From NCBI GenBank assembly GCA_029558905.1, contig JAKQCX010000024.1:83511-147510 (forward strand): a stretch of 64,000 nt of DNA, in the 5' to 3' direction. Under the pieces are notes generated by a model. That model had not been told where the DNA came from. It made no database searches and saw only the letters and a program-made list of their open reading frames with translations. Position numbers and translations under genes: made by a program. Source of the stretch: Pseudomonadota bacterium. Its GTDB lineage: Bacteria > Pseudomonadota > Gammaproteobacteria > Burkholderiales > Thiobacillaceae. Shown here one piece after another: positions 28,001 through 37,308 of this stretch (its first letter is position 1; every line of letters starts with the position of its first letter).

Positions 28001-28605
28001 CGGTGAACATGGCGGCCCTGGAGGAACTGCGGGCCACCGAAGCGCGCAAGCAATACCTGGACGCCCAGGCCGAGGATCTGGAGACCGCGGCCGGCACCCT
28101 GGAGGAGGCCATCCGCCGCATCGATGCGGAAACCCGCACACGCCTGAAGGAGACCTACGCCAGGGTGAGCCGGGAGTTCCAGAGCCTGTTCGCGGAGCTC
28201 TTCGGCGGTGGACATGCGGAACTGATCCTCACCGGCGAGGAGATCCTGGACGCAGGCCTCACGGTACTGGCCCAACCCCCGGGCAAGAAGAACAGTTCCA
28301 TCCAGCTTTTGTCCGGCGGCGAGAAGGCCCTTGCGGCCCTGTCCCTGGTATTCGCCTTCTTCCGCCTGAACCCCGCGCCGTTCTGTCTGCTGGACGAGGT
28401 GGACGCGCCCCTGGACGACAGTAATACCGAGCGCTACTGCGCCATGGTGAAAAAGATGTCCGCCGAGACCCAGTTCATGTTCATCACCCACAACCGCATC
28501 ACCATGGAAATGGCCCAGCACCTGATCGGCGTGACCATGCCCGAACCCGGCGTGTCCCGGCCGGTGGCGGTGGATGTGGACGATGCGCTGCGGCTGGCGG
28601 CCTGA
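25042..28605 (+). CDS. smc: Chromosome partition protein SMC
   Basis: 1187-aa condensin ATPase: N-terminal Walker [10 protein letters not shown], two long coiled coils, a central hinge (about 520-690), and the C-terminal [13 protein letters not shown] signature with Walker [14 protein letters not shown]. It compacts and helps segregate chromosomes with ScpAB. The start is TTG 25042 ([16 protein letters not shown]), which aligns with the family; no ribosome site is visible before it. Residues about 570-602 in the hinge form an unusual Pro/Ser/Arg-rich insertion encoded by palindromic, GC-rich DNA (26752-26841). The reading frame is intact through it. Confidence 0.95.
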   Translation: MRLKHIHIAGFKSFVDPVTIPAVGQLTGVVGPNGCGKSNVIDAVRWVLGESKARELRGATLQDVIFNGSAGRKPASRASVELLFDNGTGKAAGQWSQYAEIAVKRVLTRAGESSYWINNVQVRKKDMADLFLGTGLGGDAYAIIEQGMISRIIEARPEELRGYLEEAAGVSKYKERRRETEARLRDTRENLDRVADIREELDRQLQKLALQAEVARHFFALDAERSLKSRFLSLVKCREAQTRQAESEHQMWTTTNAVEAGTANLRRIESELEGQRLAQFEAAEVVNQAQADFYAASAEVARVEQELKHLGATRARLTQEVQRNLERQSAARTERESTHTETGLRQAEHAQAEEQAAILRERTALASEKMSEVDTAWREAQTAVAEVQREMAAHEQTIQLEEANRAHAERAIAQLKARELRLMREQQDLSSQDQDQVERQRMELEALEERLETLVEYLRSTRAGLPDLDRAVEQTRRALDATRGEQQRLEAQLAALRKLQDSAQKSEGAGAAWLERTDLAQAPRLWQHIQVEPGWETAVEAALGEAMAALAAEVRREWLEQPPETRFELLPPSRVSREGGQSLARADPPPSMLTSPPSGKEDLNPLVELLHTDNPLIARFLADRLALAFATDSLEHALAQRHRLPAGGFITTREGHRVGRDSLVFNAPEKGLQGLIARARDIEVLEEEAELGQSRLEEVQAESDRAEEALRAGRRQTDALQAQVSQVQAQAGSLRAQVARGMEAARRVNERRAQVEQDLEEIYAHLTREEEAWNEAGERQMAAEEAHGQTRERLDGARLARQSLDREAQAAREALRRAEREDQEAAFRVRTLANRLLELAERMARSERFLDGLVQEQAHLEAELDRTGPTSLEDGLRIVLGRRALAEERLQRDREALEGVNNRLRELERERLVTEHTLQPLRVQAQTLELKLQEARLQAARYSEELAGVDLAALQAAAEQNGIAGRGEVWLKGELDRLELDIAALGAVNMAALEELRATEARKQYLDAQAEDLETAAGTLEEAIRRIDAETRTRLKETYARVSREFQSLFAELFGGGHAELILTGEEILDAGLTVLAQPPGKKNSSIQLLSGGEKALAALSLVFAFFRLNPAPFCLLDEVDAPLDDSNTERYCAMVKKMSAETQFMFITHNRITMEMAQHLIGVTMPEPGVSRPVAVDVDDALRLAA
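26752..26841. repeat. Palindromic insertion inside smc (hinge)
   Basis: Two hairpins lie in frame within smc. CCCCCCT...AGGGGGG spans 26752-26781, and CTTCCCC-ACCCTC-GGGGAAG spans 26822-26841. The encoded peptide is low-complexity and replaces a short hinge loop. The composition resembles dispersed extragenic palindromes of GC-rich proteobacteria. A similar one occurs in lpdA. Confidence 0.55.
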
Positions 28606-28652
28606 AGAGGCGGGCGGCGGATGGCTGGGCAGGGATATGCGCGCGTGGTCCG

Positions 28653-30146
28653 CTAGGCGCCGTCCGCCGGCAAGGCTTTACCCAACTCGTCGGCCGCCAG
28701 CTGGCAGAACAGCTTGAAATCCCGATAGCGATCGGCATCCAGACCAGCCTGGCTCTGGCCACCGTCGGCGTAGACAAGGCCGAAGGGACCGTTGTCCGTG
28801 TGCAGGCTCATGGCATAGAAATCGCCCGCGCCGATGGCCTGGCGCAACTCGGGACGCACCAGGGGCCACAGCCTGGCGCGGTTGTCCGGGTTGATCCACA
28901 CGCCCTGCATTCTGGCCATGAGTTGGCCGAACAGATCGCGGCTGGCCAAGGGAAACTCGAACTGGCGCAGCGGGTCCTCCGCTCGGACGCCCTGGGTGAG
29001 GCGGCAGCGCAGCCTCTGGCCATCCGGAGTGATCAGGGCGATCAGCGCGCGCTCCAGGCCCAGACCTGCCCGCAGTCCCTTGAGGATGAGGCCGCACAGG
29101 CGGTTGAGGCTGGGTGGATCATCCAGGTTGCCGGTTTCCAGCTGTTCCAGTGCTTGTCGCAGGAGCGGGTTGCCGGGTGGCGGACCGGCGTGCCGGACCA
29201 CGCGGGCCGGAGCGGCCATCGTGGCGGGAGCTTTCGCGGCCGGGGCGGCATGCCTCTCCGCGTCCGGCTCGTGTGGCCATGGCCCCGGGATCATGGGTAG
29301 CCAGGCCGCGGCGGGCGGTTGCGTCAGCCATTGGCCATGCCGCGCGACGCGCACGGCATTGGCGTGGACGTTGCGGATGATCTCATCCAGGGGGACGTTT
29401 GCCACATTGCCCAGGACCGCATAGTCCGTCGCCAGGCCGGCCTCCCACCAACCCCGCTGGCAGCGTTCGGCGAGGTTCAGGCAGGCGGCAAGGATGAGCG
29501 GGCGTGCGCGCGTGGCACCTTGTTCCGCCAGCAGATCCAGCGTGGCGGGAGGGATGCTCCAGTCCGCCAGCACGCCCAGGCGCAGATCCGCCAGGGGGAC
29601 GCCGAGGCCCTGCTGGACCGCGTTGGCCAGGGATTCGTGCCGACACAACCGCCGCAGCTTGGCTGCCGTATCCGGGGTGCGCAGCCAGAGCAGATACTCG
29701 GGCACATGCGCCAGCAAGGCCGCCACTTCCACCTCCTCGGCACGCACGTCCGCATGCAGCACGGCAAAATCCCGGGCCTGCCAGGCAGCGTGCTGGGCCC
29801 GGCGTGTCAGGGCCTGCAGGGCCGCCAGTTGCCCAGCATCCTGGCCAGCCGGGCTGTCTTCCACGACGGGCAGCCTACCGGCGGCATCCAGATACGCGCC
29901 CAGGCCCTGCAGCATGAGGGCCTGTTCCACGCCGGTCACCTCGGTGCCGTAACGCTCCAGGACACGCAGGTTCAGGCTGTGCAGGAGATGCAGGGTAGCC
30001 AGGGGATCGGCTAGCACCACATGCGCCACATCCCGGGCGGCGATGGATTCCCGGCGTGGCGAAAGTGTGCGCAAGGTCGCATGCGTATGGCGGAAGATGG
30101 GGAGGTCACCCGGCTTCAGCCTGTCCCTCCAGGCCTGCAGGTTCAA
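28653..30146 (-). CDS. HDOD-domain protein with C-terminal GAF-like domain
   Basis: 497-aa soluble protein. Residues about 15-230 form an HDOD domain: LPIFRHTHATLRTLSPR, ARDVAHVVLADPLATLHLLH, then LLAHVPEYLLWLRTPD. A Pro/Ala linker follows, and residues about 350-490 look like a GAF module (ALIALITPDGQRLRCRLTQG, YAMSLHTDNGPFGLVYADGG). HDOD proteins scaffold regulatory complexes in motility, c-di-GMP and chemotaxis. The TTG at 30146 has GGAGG six bases upstream and overlaps the methyltransferase stop (TTGA), showing coupling. It lies at the end of a run containing motA and motB, which fits a motility-signalling role; that is inference. Confidence 0.78.
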   Translation of the reverse strand: MNLQAWRDRLKPGDLPIFRHTHATLRTLSPRRESIAARDVAHVVLADPLATLHLLHSLNLRVLERYGTEVTGVEQALMLQGLGAYLDAAGRLPVVEDSPAGQDAGQLAALQALTRRAQHAAWQARDFAVLHADVRAEEVEVAALLAHVPEYLLWLRTPDTAAKLRRLCRHESLANAVQQGLGVPLADLRLGVLADWSIPPATLDLLAEQGATRARPLILAACLNLAERCQRGWWEAGLATDYAVLGNVANVPLDEIIRNVHANAVRVARHGQWLTQPPAAAWLPMIPGPWPHEPDAERHAAPAAKAPATMAAPARVVRHAGPPPGNPLLRQALEQLETGNLDDPPSLNRLCGLILKGLRAGLGLERALIALITPDGQRLRCRLTQGVRAEDPLRQFEFPLASRDLFGQLMARMQGVWINPDNRARLWPLVRPELRQAIGAGDFYAMSLHTDNGPFGLVYADGGQSQAGLDADRYRDFKLFCQLAADELGKALPADGA

Positions 30147-30910
30147 GCAAGCCTCCAGAGCAGGAGCCGTTTCTGATCCCGCCGGGCGCGAATGGATATT
30201 TCGATGCTCGCATCCGGGGGCACGCCGGGAATGGCAAAGGTGTTGCTGATGAACAGGCTGCCGGGACGCATTTCCTTCCTCACTTTGCGCCAGAGCCGGG
30301 GCATGGGGGCGGATGAAAGATAGGCGTAGGCCACGTCGCAGCCAGACAAGTCCGCCTGCCACAGGCTGCCCAGGCGGATATGGGCGCGATGCCCCAGACG
30401 CAGGCGCGCCACCAGCCAGTTCAGGGGTGCGGCCTCCACGCCTTGCAGGCGCAGGTCGGGCCGCAGGACGGCGAGCCGGGACAGGGGGCCACCCAGACCG
30501 CAGCCCAGGTCCAGAAAGGTGGCATGCGGGGGGATCGCGCGTGCCAGCGCTGCCACGCTTTCGGCACTGGACAGATAGAGCGGTGCGCGTGTGACCACCG
30601 CGCCCAGGGAAGTCAGGGCCAGGAGGGTGAAACCCGCCAGTGGCCAGTAGGCATCGAATTGCATGTGCAGGCCCAGCCACAGACCGGGGACGAACAGGAG
30701 GCTGATGACATACCACCAGCCTGGCAGGCGCCAGAGCCAGGCCAGCAGGGCGGCGGCGACACCCACTCCAAGAGCCGCCAGGCTGGCGGGCAGGCCGGCG
30801 GCCAGCAACAGTGCGCCCAAGCACAGGGCGGGCAGATGGGCGATTGCCGCCTTCAGGCTCGGAGGCAGGTGGCGTACACGCGTATGACGCGGGGATTCAG
30901 CGGGGGGCAT
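30143..30910 (-). CDS. Membrane-anchored class I SAM methyltransferase
   Basis: 255-aa protein with three or four hydrophobic helices near the N-terminus (about residues 24-100) and a soluble C-terminal domain with the SAM-binding motif FLDLGCGLGGPLSRLA, an acidic VEAAPLNW strand, and DVAYAYLSSAPMP. The substrate is unknown. ATG 30910 overlaps the motB end by 14 nt; its ribosome site is weak, so a later start is possible. Its stop overlaps the HDOD start. The domain order (membrane anchor then methyltransferase) suggests action at the inner face of the membrane. Confidence 0.72.
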   Translation of the reverse strand: MPPAESPRHTRVRHLPPSLKAAIAHLPALCLGALLLAAGLPASLAALGVGVAAALLAWLWRLPGWWYVISLLFVPGLWLGLHMQFDAYWPLAGFTLLALTSLGAVVTRAPLYLSSAESVAALARAIPPHATFLDLGCGLGGPLSRLAVLRPDLRLQGVEAAPLNWLVARLRLGHRAHIRLGSLWQADLSGCDVAYAYLSSAPMPRLWRKVRKEMRPGSLFISNTFAIPGVPPDASIEISIRARRDQKRLLLWRLA

Positions 30911-31811
30911 GGAGCTGCCTGGCCACGTCCGCGGCGGAGGTCGCATCCAGCTGGCGTGACTCCTGGGTGACGGCCTCCGCCGCCTTCTTGTTCATGACGA
31001 TGATGGAGATGCGCCGGTTGACCGGGGCGTTGGGATCATGCTTGTCGAAGGGGATGGCGGAACCCAGGCCCACCACGCGCAGCACCTTGCCATCCTCCAG
31101 CCCCCCGGCCACCAGTTCGCGGCGCGAGGCATTGGCGCGGTCGGCGGACAGCTCCCAGTTGCTGTAGCCCGCCTCGCCTCCAGAGTAGGGTACGCCGTCG
31201 GTGTGCCCGGACAGGCTGATCCTGTTGGGCACCTCGTTCAGGGTCCGGCCGATCTCCCGCAGAATATCCCGGGTATAGGGCTTCATCACGGCGCTGCCGG
31301 AATCGAACATGGGCCGGCTCTGGTCATCCACGATCTGGATGCGCAGGCCTTCCTGGGTGATGTCGATCTTCAGCTGCTTCCTGAACTGCTGCAGCTTGCG
31401 ATTGTTCTCGATGGCCTTGTCCAGCTTGTTCTTGAGATCCTGCAGCCGGGCGACATCCAGCTTCTCCTGTTCCTCCCTGGGCAGACGTGACTTGGCGTCG
31501 GACGGGATATCGGTCTGGTTGACCTGGCCTGACTTGCGGGTCAGGTCCTCGCCCCCGCCCTTGATGATGCTGGTGGCATCCCCCGAACCCGTGCCACCCA
31601 GCATGGCCACCTTCAGGGGGGTCTTGAAGTATTCGGAAATCCCCTGCAGCTGGGCCTTGGTGGCCGAGCCCAGCAGCCACATGAGCAGAAAGAAGGCCAT
31701 CATGGCGGTCACGAAATCGGCGTAGGCGATCTTCCAGGCACCGCCATGGGCGCCACCGCCGGTTTTCCTTACGCGCTTGATGACGATGGGTCGCTGGGTG
31801 TCGTCGGCCAC
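30897..31811 (-). CDS. motB: Flagellar stator protein MotB
   Basis: 304-aa stator subunit. It has a cytoplasmic basic N-terminus and one membrane helix with the proton-carrying D32 (AYADFVTAMMAFFLLMWLLG), the same residue number as E. coli. A plug/linker and an OmpA-like peptidoglycan-binding domain follow (ISLSGHTDGVPYSGG and NWELSADRANASRREL). The start is a GTG at 31811 with GAGAG upstream; the residues after it match the family N-terminus. It follows motA by 44 nt. Confidence 0.96.
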   Translation of the reverse strand: MADDTQRPIVIKRVRKTGGGAHGGAWKIAYADFVTAMMAFFLLMWLLGSATKAQLQGISEYFKTPLKVAMLGGTGSGDATSIIKGGGEDLTRKSGQVNQTDIPSDAKSRLPREEQEKLDVARLQDLKNKLDKAIENNRKLQQFRKQLKIDITQEGLRIQIVDDQSRPMFDSGSAVMKPYTRDILREIGRTLNEVPNRISLSGHTDGVPYSGGEAGYSNWELSADRANASRRELVAGGLEDGKVLRVVGLGSAIPFDKHDPNAPVNRRISIIVMNKKAAEAVTQESRQLDATSAADVARQLHAPR

Positions 31812-31855
31812 GCTGGCTCTCTCAGTGGATCAGTTGCCCGTTCGGAGGCGGTTCG

Positions 31856-32716
31856 TCATTTGGCCTTGCGGCCCTTGATGTCCTCCTCCATTTCCTTGAA
31901 GGACGGACGATCCCCGGAGAACAGCACCTTGCGGCCGAACTCCACACAGGTCTGCGGGGCATAGCCATTCATGGAGGCCAGCAGGACGGCCTTCACCACG
32001 TGGAAGGGCTTGGCGGCTTCGCCGGCCCTGCTCTCCATCAGCGTGGACAGGGGCGCGAAGAAACCATAGGAGATGAGGATGCCGAGGAAGGTGCCCACCA
32101 GGGCATGGCCGATGAGCACGCCCAGTTCGGAGGGGGGAAGATGCAGGGACTCCATGGTGTGCACCACCCCCATGACCGCCGCCACGATGCCGAAGGCCGG
32201 GGTGGCGTCGGCCAGCTTCTGGATGGCATGCGATGGATGCATCTGCTCGTGGTGGTGGATTTCGATCTCGCTGTCCATGAGGGCCTCGATTTCCATGGCA
32301 TTGAGGTTGCCGCTCACCATCATGCGCAGATAGTCGGTAATGAAGTCCATCAGATGGGGATTGGCTGTGAGCGAGGGGTACTTGGCGAAGATGGTGCTCT
32401 TTTCCGGCTCCTCCACATCGATTTCCAGGGCCATGAGACCTTCCTTGCGGGCCTTGGCCAGCAACTCATACAGCATGCCGGTGAGTTCCAGGTAGTAGGT
32501 CTTGGTGTATTTGGAGCCCTTGAAACAGGCGGCCATGCTGCTCAGGGTGTGTTTGATGGCCGGCATGGAGTTGGCGGCGATGAAGGCTCCGAACGCGCCG
32601 CCGGCGATCATCACCACCTCCAGCGGTTGCCACAGGCCCCCCAGGTGTCCGCCGGCCATGGCATAGCCGCCGAAGATGCTGCCCATGACCACGACCCAGC
32701 CGATGATGACAAACAT
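31856..32716 (-). CDS. motA: Flagellar stator protein MotA
   Basis: 286-aa membrane protein with four hydrophobic segments and a large cytoplasmic loop; with MotB it forms the proton channel that drives the flagellar rotor. Conserved stretches include the MFVIIGWVVVMGSIFGGYAM start, YLRMMVSGNLNAMEIEALMD in the loop, and the Pro-containing DATPAFGIVAAVMGVVHTM helix. ATG 32716 lies only 12 nt after the rnhB stop, whose TAG is part of the AGGAG site, so motA is probably cotranscribed with the lipid A genes. No other flagellar gene is in the window. Confidence 0.96.
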   Translation of the reverse strand: MFVIIGWVVVMGSIFGGYAMAGGHLGGLWQPLEVVMIAGGAFGAFIAANSMPAIKHTLSSMAACFKGSKYTKTYYLELTGMLYELLAKARKEGLMALEIDVEEPEKSTIFAKYPSLTANPHLMDFITDYLRMMVSGNLNAMEIEALMDSEIEIHHHEQMHPSHAIQKLADATPAFGIVAAVMGVVHTMESLHLPPSELGVLIGHALVGTFLGILISYGFFAPLSTLMESRAGEAAKPFHVVKAVLLASMNGYAPQTCVEFGRKVLFSGDRPSFKEMEEDIKGRKAK

Positions 32717-32728
32717 GCGTCGATGCTC

Positions 32729-33322
32729 CTATCCAGGTGGCTGTTTCTGCATCTGTTTTTTGACGGGGCCGAAGTTTGCGCGGTGCTCGGGACAGGGGCC
32801 GTAGGTTTCCAGGGCAGTCAGGTGTTCGGGTACGGGGTATCCCGCATGTCGTTCGAACCCATACTGCGGGTAGCTATCGGCAATCCGGCGCATTTCTTTA
32901 TCCCGCTCCGTCTTGGCCAGGATGGAGGCGGCGGAGATGCAGTCCTCCAGGGCGTCGCCCTTGACCAGGGCCTGGGCGGGCATGGGCAGCTGCGGACAGC
33001 GGTTGCCATCCACCAGGGCCAGGTGAGGCGGGGGCGTGAGTCCCAGCACGGCCCGCCGCATGGCCAACAGGCTGGCGTGCAGGATGTTGAGCCGTTGGAT
33101 CTCCGCCACGCTGGCCCAGCCCACGTGCCAGGCCAGGGCCCGCCGCCGGATCTGCTCGGCCAGCAGGGAGCGCTTCGCGGCGGACAGCCGTTTGGAGTCC
33201 TTCAGGCCCGGGATGGGGCGGGTGGGGTCCAGGATCACCGCGGCGGCGCACACCGGTCCCGCCAGGGGGCCACGTCCGGCCTCATCCACGCCGCAGATCA
33301 GATGGGTGGCAGGTGTGGGCAT
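32729..33322 (-). CDS. rnhB: Ribonuclease HII
   Basis: 197-aa enzyme that nicks RNA-DNA hybrids and removes single ribonucleotides from DNA. Active-site residues are in [15 protein letters not shown] (Asp and Glu), then DGNRCP and [23 protein letters not shown] 33322 shares one base with the lpxB stop. Last gene of the classical lipid A cluster here. A Lys/Gln-rich tail ([10 protein letters not shown]) ends the protein. Confidence 0.96.
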   Translation of the reverse strand: MPTPATHLICGVDEAGRGPLAGPVCAAAVILDPTRPIPGLKDSKRLSAAKRSLLAEQIRRRALAWHVGWASVAEIQRLNILHASLLAMRRAVLGLTPPPHLALVDGNRCPQLPMPAQALVKGDALEDCISAASILAKTERDKEMRRIADSYPQYGFERHAGYPVPEHLTALETYGPCPEHRANFGPVKKQMQKQPPG

Positions 33323-34503
33323 CACGCCAGGAAGGGACGCAGGGCCTCGGCAATGAGACGTGGCGTATCGCGTTTGAGGCGGGTACGCTGCACGGCGAAT
33401 TCCTCGCGTTGGGCCTGTCGCGCCTCCGCATGCCGCAGCAGGGTATCCAGGGCCTGGGCCAGGTTTTCCGGCGTGGCCTGGTTCTGCAGGACCTCTGGCA
33501 CCAGGGCCCGGCCCGCCAGGATGTTGGGCAGCCCGACCCAGGGCTGCAGGGCCTGGCGTTTCATGATCTGGTAGGTGAGCCAGGGCACCTTGTAGGTGAT
33601 GACATGCGGACAGTCCAGCAGCAGGGCCTCCAGCGTGGCGGTGCCCGAGGCGATGAGGGCGCAATCCGCGGCCTGCAGGGCATCGTGGGCATGTCCGAAC
33701 AGGGTGCGGATCGGCAGATCCCGCGCATCGGCCTGGAGCAGCGCGGCCTCGAAGGCCTGACGGGTCTCCCGGTTCACCAGGGGTACCAGGAAGCGGGTAT
33801 GTGGGCGCGTACCGGACAGGGTCCTGACGGTGTGGATGAAAAGCCGCGCCAGGGCCTGCAGCTCGCTGGGACGGCTGCCTGGCAGCAGGGCCACCCACTC
33901 CGTACTCTGCTCCAGGGCCAGGCGCTCCCGGGCCATGCGGCGATTGGGTTCGGGCAGCGCATGGGCCAGCGGGTGCCCCACGTAGGTGGCAGGGATGCCG
34001 GCCTGTAGATAGATCGCCTCCTCGAAGGGAAAGATCAGCAGGGTGTGATGTACCGCCTGCTCCACCTTGCGGATGCGCTTGGGGCGCCAGGCCCATACCG
34101 ATGGGCCGACGAACTGCACCGTGGGGATGCCGGCCCGTTTCAGGCGTGTCTCCAGCCCCAGATTGAAGTCCGGGGCGTCCACGCCGATGAACAGGCGTGG
34201 GCGGTGGGCCGTGAAGTGGCCGACCAGCGCGCGCCGGATGCGCAGGATACGGCGCAGTCCCCCCAGGGCCTCCACATAGCCCCGCACCGACAGGATTTCC
34301 ATGGGATAGAGGGAGCGGGCCCCGGCTGCCTGCATCCTGGGTCCGGCAATGCCGCTGAAGTCCGCTGCCAGGCCGTGTTCCCGGACGGAGCGGATCAGGA
34401 GGCTGCCCAGGAGGTCTCCGGAGGACTCGCCGGCGACGATGCCGATGCCGGGCAGGGCAGGAATGGAATCCACACCCCCCCCCGCCTGCTTCGCCCTCGG
34501 CAT
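33322..34503 (-). CDS. lpxB: Lipid-A-disaccharide synthase LpxB
   Basis: 393-aa GT19 glycosyltransferase that joins UDP-2,3-diacylglucosamine to lipid X to form the lipid A disaccharide at the inner membrane. Family motifs: [54 protein letters not shown], and [14 protein letters not shown] 34503 and the preceding GTG (34506) are both possible starts. The stop overlaps the rnhB start by one base. A non-conserved run of about 17 residues precedes the first motif. Confidence 0.96.
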   Translation of the reverse strand: MPRAKQAGGGVDSIPALPGIGIVAGESSGDLLGSLLIRSVREHGLAADFSGIAGPRMQAAGARSLYPMEILSVRGYVEALGGLRRILRIRRALVGHFTAHRPRLFIGVDAPDFNLGLETRLKRAGIPTVQFVGPSVWAWRPKRIRKVEQAVHHTLLIFPFEEAIYLQAGIPATYVGHPLAHALPEPNRRMARERLALEQSTEWVALLPGSRPSELQALARLFIHTVRTLSGTRPHTRFLVPLVNRETRQAFEAALLQADARDLPIRTLFGHAHDALQAADCALIASGTATLEALLLDCPHVITYKVPWLTYQIMKRQALQPWVGLPNILAGRALVPEVLQNQATPENLAQALDTLLRHAEARQAQREEFAVQRTRLKRDTPRLIAEALRPFLA

Positions 34504-34521
34504 CACCCAGGTCCTGAAGGA

Positions 34522-35298
34522 CTAGCGTACGATGCCGCGCCCGGGCTGGGCGAGGAAACTGCTCAGGATGGCCAGTTCCGGTACCTGTTCCGCTTCGAGG
34601 GCAATGGCTTCCTGGGCATCCCGCAGGCTCAGCCCCGACTTGTACAGGGTGCGGTAGGCACGCTTGATGGCGGCGATGGCCTCCGGCCCGAAGCCCCGGC
34701 GCTTCAGTCCTTCGGCGTTGATGCCATGCGGCTGGGCCGGGGAACCGGCCACGGTCATATAGGGTGGCACGTCCTGTCGTACCACGGAGGCAATGCCGGT
34801 GATGACATGCGCCCCCACGCGGCAGAACTGATGCACCCCCGTGAAGCCCCCCAGGATGGCGTGGTCGTCCACCCGGGCATGACCCGCCAGGGATGCGTTG
34901 TTGGCGAAGATGGTGTGCTCGCCCACCACGCAGTCGTGGGCGATGTGCACATAGGCCATGATCCAGTTGTGATTGCCGATGCGGGTCACACCCTGATCCT
35001 GCGTGGTGCCGGTATTGAAGGTGCAGAATTCGCGGATCAGGTTGTGGTCGCCGATCTCCAGGCGCGTGGGCTCGCCTGCGTATTTCTTGTCCTGGGGTTC
35101 CTCGCCCAGGGAGACGAACTGGAAGATGCGGTTGTGACGGCCGATGCGGGTATGGCCGGTGATGACGGCATGCGGCCCCACACGGGTACCCGTACCGATT
35201 TCCACGTGCGGGCCGATGAGGGTGTAGGCGCCGATATGCACGCCTTCCCCCAGGCGGGCACCGGGATCGATCAGGGCGGTGGGATGGATGTGCGCCAT
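34522..35298 (-). CDS. lpxA: UDP-N-acetylglucosamine acyltransferase LpxA
   Basis: 258-aa trimeric left-handed beta-helix enzyme, the first step of lipid A synthesis. Hexapeptide repeats run from [21 protein letters not shown], and the catalytic His is in [19 protein letters not shown]. The C-terminal helical domain includes [20 protein letters not shown]. It is 9 nt downstream of fabZ and 18 nt upstream of lpxB. The same acyl carrier substrates are used by FabZ and LpxA, which explains the linkage. Confidence 0.97.
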   Translation of the reverse strand: MAHIHPTALIDPGARLGEGVHIGAYTLIGPHVEIGTGTRVGPHAVITGHTRIGRHNRIFQFVSLGEEPQDKKYAGEPTRLEIGDHNLIREFCTFNTGTTQDQGVTRIGNHNWIMAYVHIAHDCVVGEHTIFANNASLAGHARVDDHAILGGFTGVHQFCRVGAHVITGIASVVRQDVPPYMTVAGSPAQPHGINAEGLKRRGFGPEAIAAIKRAYRTLYKSGLSLRDAQEAIALEAEQVPELAILSSFLAQPGRGIVR

Positions 35299-35307
35299 GT
35301 CGAGGCG

Positions 35308-35754
35308 TCAGTCCAGTTGCTTGAGGGTACACATGAGCTCGGCCTCGCAGGCCAACTGGCCATCCACCGTGCCCCTGGCGGCGAATTTCCAGATCCCGCG
35401 CGTGACCTTGAGGATGCCGGCCTCCATGCGCAGCTGGTCGCCCGGCACCACCGGACGCTTGAAGCGGGCCGCGTCGATGCCGACGAAGTAGATGACGCTG
35501 TTGCTGCTCACGTCCTGATCGCTGCTGCGGAAGGCCAGCACGCCGGCGGTCTGGGCCAGGGCCTCGATCATGAGCACCCCAGGCATCACCGGGTGATTGG
35601 GGAAGTGACCCGGGAACTGGGGTTCGTTCATGCTGATGTTCTTGATGGCCACGATACGCTCGTTGGGCACGATCTCCAGTACGCGGTCGATGAGCAGGAA
35701 GGGGTATCGGTGCGGAAGGTACTTCATGATCCGGGTGATATCCATGGATTCCAT
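35308..35754 (-). CDS. fabZ: 3-hydroxyacyl-ACP dehydratase FabZ
   Basis: 148-aa hot-dog-fold enzyme of fatty-acid elongation that competes with LpxA and LpxD for 3-hydroxyacyl-ACP. Motifs: [13 protein letters not shown], then the catalytic His in [11 protein letters not shown] and Glu in [11 protein letters not shown], and [14 protein letters not shown] 35754 follows AAGGA; an in-frame ATG three codons later is also possible. It overlaps nothing and lies 4 nt after lpxD. Confidence 0.97.
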   Translation of the reverse strand: MESMDITRIMKYLPHRYPFLLIDRVLEIVPNERIVAIKNISMNEPQFPGHFPNHPVMPGVLMIEALAQTAGVLAFRSSDQDVSSNSVIYFVGIDAARFKRPVVPGDQLRMEAGILKVTRGIWKFAARGTVDGQLACEAELMCTLKQLD

Positions 35755-35758
35755 GGGC

Positions 35759-36784
35759 TTATTCCTTGCTTTGCGGTTGTTTTTCCAGGGCCTTGATGCG
35801 CCTGGCCAGATCGTCCAGATGGCGCAGATGGGCCGCGTTGCGACGCCAGTCCGCGTAGGGCATGAGGGGCATGACGGAGGTGTAGACCCCTGCCGCGGGG
35901 ATGTCCTTGGCCACCAGGCTGCCGCCCGAGATGGTGACCCGGTCGCCGATTTCCAGGTGCCCGCTGATCATGGCCGCTCCGGCAATCTGACAATGCGCGC
36001 CGATCTTCACGCTGCCGGCGATGCCGGCGCAGCCGGCGATGGCGGTCTGGCGGCCGATGTGGCAGTTGTGCGCGACCTGCACCAGATTGTCTATCTTGAC
36101 ACCCTCCTCCAGGACGGTGTCGTCCAGGGCACCGCGGTCTATGGTGGCATTGGCCCCCACCTCCACGTCATCACCCAGGATCACCCGGCCCACCTGCGGC
36201 ACCTTGAGCCAGTGATCGCCTTCCCAGGCCAGGCCAAACCCATCCCCACCGATGACGCAACCGGGATGCAGGATGACCCGATGTCCGAGCCGGCAGCCGT
36301 GCAGCACCGTGCTGCGCGGGTGCAGCAGGCAATCCTCGCCCAGTTGCACCTCCGGGCCCACATAGCTGTGCGCCCCCAGGATGCAGCCCCGGCCGATGAC
36401 GGCCCCGGCCTCCACCACGGCACACGGGCCGATGTGCACTTCTGCGCCGATCCGTGCCTGGGGAGATACGACCGCCGCGGGATGGATACCCGGGGCAGGC
36501 AGGGAGGGCGGATGCAGCAGGGTCAGGGCGCGGGCAAACCCGGCATGGGGGTTGGCCAGTACCAGCCTGTCGCCCTCCAGCTCCGCGGCCAGGTCCTCTG
36601 CCACCAGCAGGGCCCCGGCAGCGGAGGCCCGGGCCTGGGTCAGAAACTTGCGGCCGACGACGAAACTGAGCTGCTCTGGACCCGCGCGCTCCAGGGAGGC
36701 TGCGCCGCGGAGGATACGCGCGGGATCACCGAGGATGTGACCGCCCAGATGGGCCTGGAGCGTGGCCAGGGTCAGGGCGGGCAT
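35759..36784 (-). CDS. lpxD: UDP-3-O-acylglucosamine N-acyltransferase LpxD
   Basis: 341-aa third-step lipid A acyltransferase. The N-terminal uridine-binding domain ([17 protein letters not shown]) is followed by a left-handed beta-helix with many hexapeptide repeats. The catalytic His is in [21 protein letters not shown]-terminal helix ([20 protein letters not shown]) binds ACP in known structures. It sits between skp and fabZ with gaps of 6 and 4 nt. Confidence 0.97.
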   Translation of the reverse strand: MPALTLATLQAHLGGHILGDPARILRGAASLERAGPEQLSFVVGRKFLTQARASAAGALLVAEDLAAELEGDRLVLANPHAGFARALTLLHPPSLPAPGIHPAAVVSPQARIGAEVHIGPCAVVEAGAVIGRGCILGAHSYVGPEVQLGEDCLLHPRSTVLHGCRLGHRVILHPGCVIGGDGFGLAWEGDHWLKVPQVGRVILGDDVEVGANATIDRGALDDTVLEEGVKIDNLVQVAHNCHIGRQTAIAGCAGIAGSVKIGAHCQIAGAAMISGHLEIGDRVTISGGSLVAKDIPAAGVYTSVMPLMPYADWRRNAAHLRHLDDLARRIKALEKQPQSKE

Positions 36785-36790
36785 GGGAGG

Positions 36791-37294
36791 TTATTTGTCC
36801 AGTGCCTTCAGCACCCGGTCGGTGATATCGACCCTGGGGCTGGCATAGATGACATTTTCCAGGATCAGATCGAACTTTTCCTTCTCCGCGATCTGCATGA
36901 TGACGCCACGCGCGCGATCCTGCACGGTGCTGAACTCCTCGTTCTTGCGCTGGTTCAGGTCTTCCCGGAAGGCGCGCTGCGTGTTCTGGATATCCCGTGA
37001 CAGGTTGGCCAGGTCTTTCTGTTTTTTGTTGCGATCGGCCTCGGACATGGTCAGGGCCTCTTTCTCCAGGCTGGTCTGCAGGTCCCGGGCCTGCCTGACC
37101 AGCTTCTGGATCTCCTGTTCGCGCCCCTGGAACTCCTTTTCCAGCTTTTTCTGGGCCTTGACCGCCAGTTGCGAATCGCGAAACACGCGTTCGGTGTTCA
37201 CGAAACCGATCTTGGCATCGGCCTGGACCGGAAAGCTGGGGACGAGGCCCAGGGCAAGCAGGAGGGGGAGGAGGGAGGCAGCGGTACGTTTCAA
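36791..37294 (-). CDS. skp: Periplasmic outer-membrane protein chaperone Skp/OmpH
   Basis: 167-aa exported chaperone that carries unfolded outer-membrane proteins to BamA. A signal peptide (cleavage after VQA) is followed by KIGFVNTERVFRDSQ and a long Lys/Glu/Gln-rich coiled coil forming the tentacles; the C-terminus has YASPRVDITDRVLKALDK. The start is TTG 37294 with AGGAG six bases upstream, since the next residues form the signal peptide. It follows bamA by 14 nt. Confidence 0.95.
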   Translation of the reverse strand: MKRTAASLLPLLLALGLVPSFPVQADAKIGFVNTERVFRDSQLAVKAQKKLEKEFQGREQEIQKLVRQARDLQTSLEKEALTMSEADRNKKQKDLANLSRDIQNTQRAFREDLNQRKNEEFSTVQDRARGVIMQIAEKEKFDLILENVIYASPRVDITDRVLKALDK

Positions 37295-37308
37295 GGTGTA
37301 CTCCTGGT

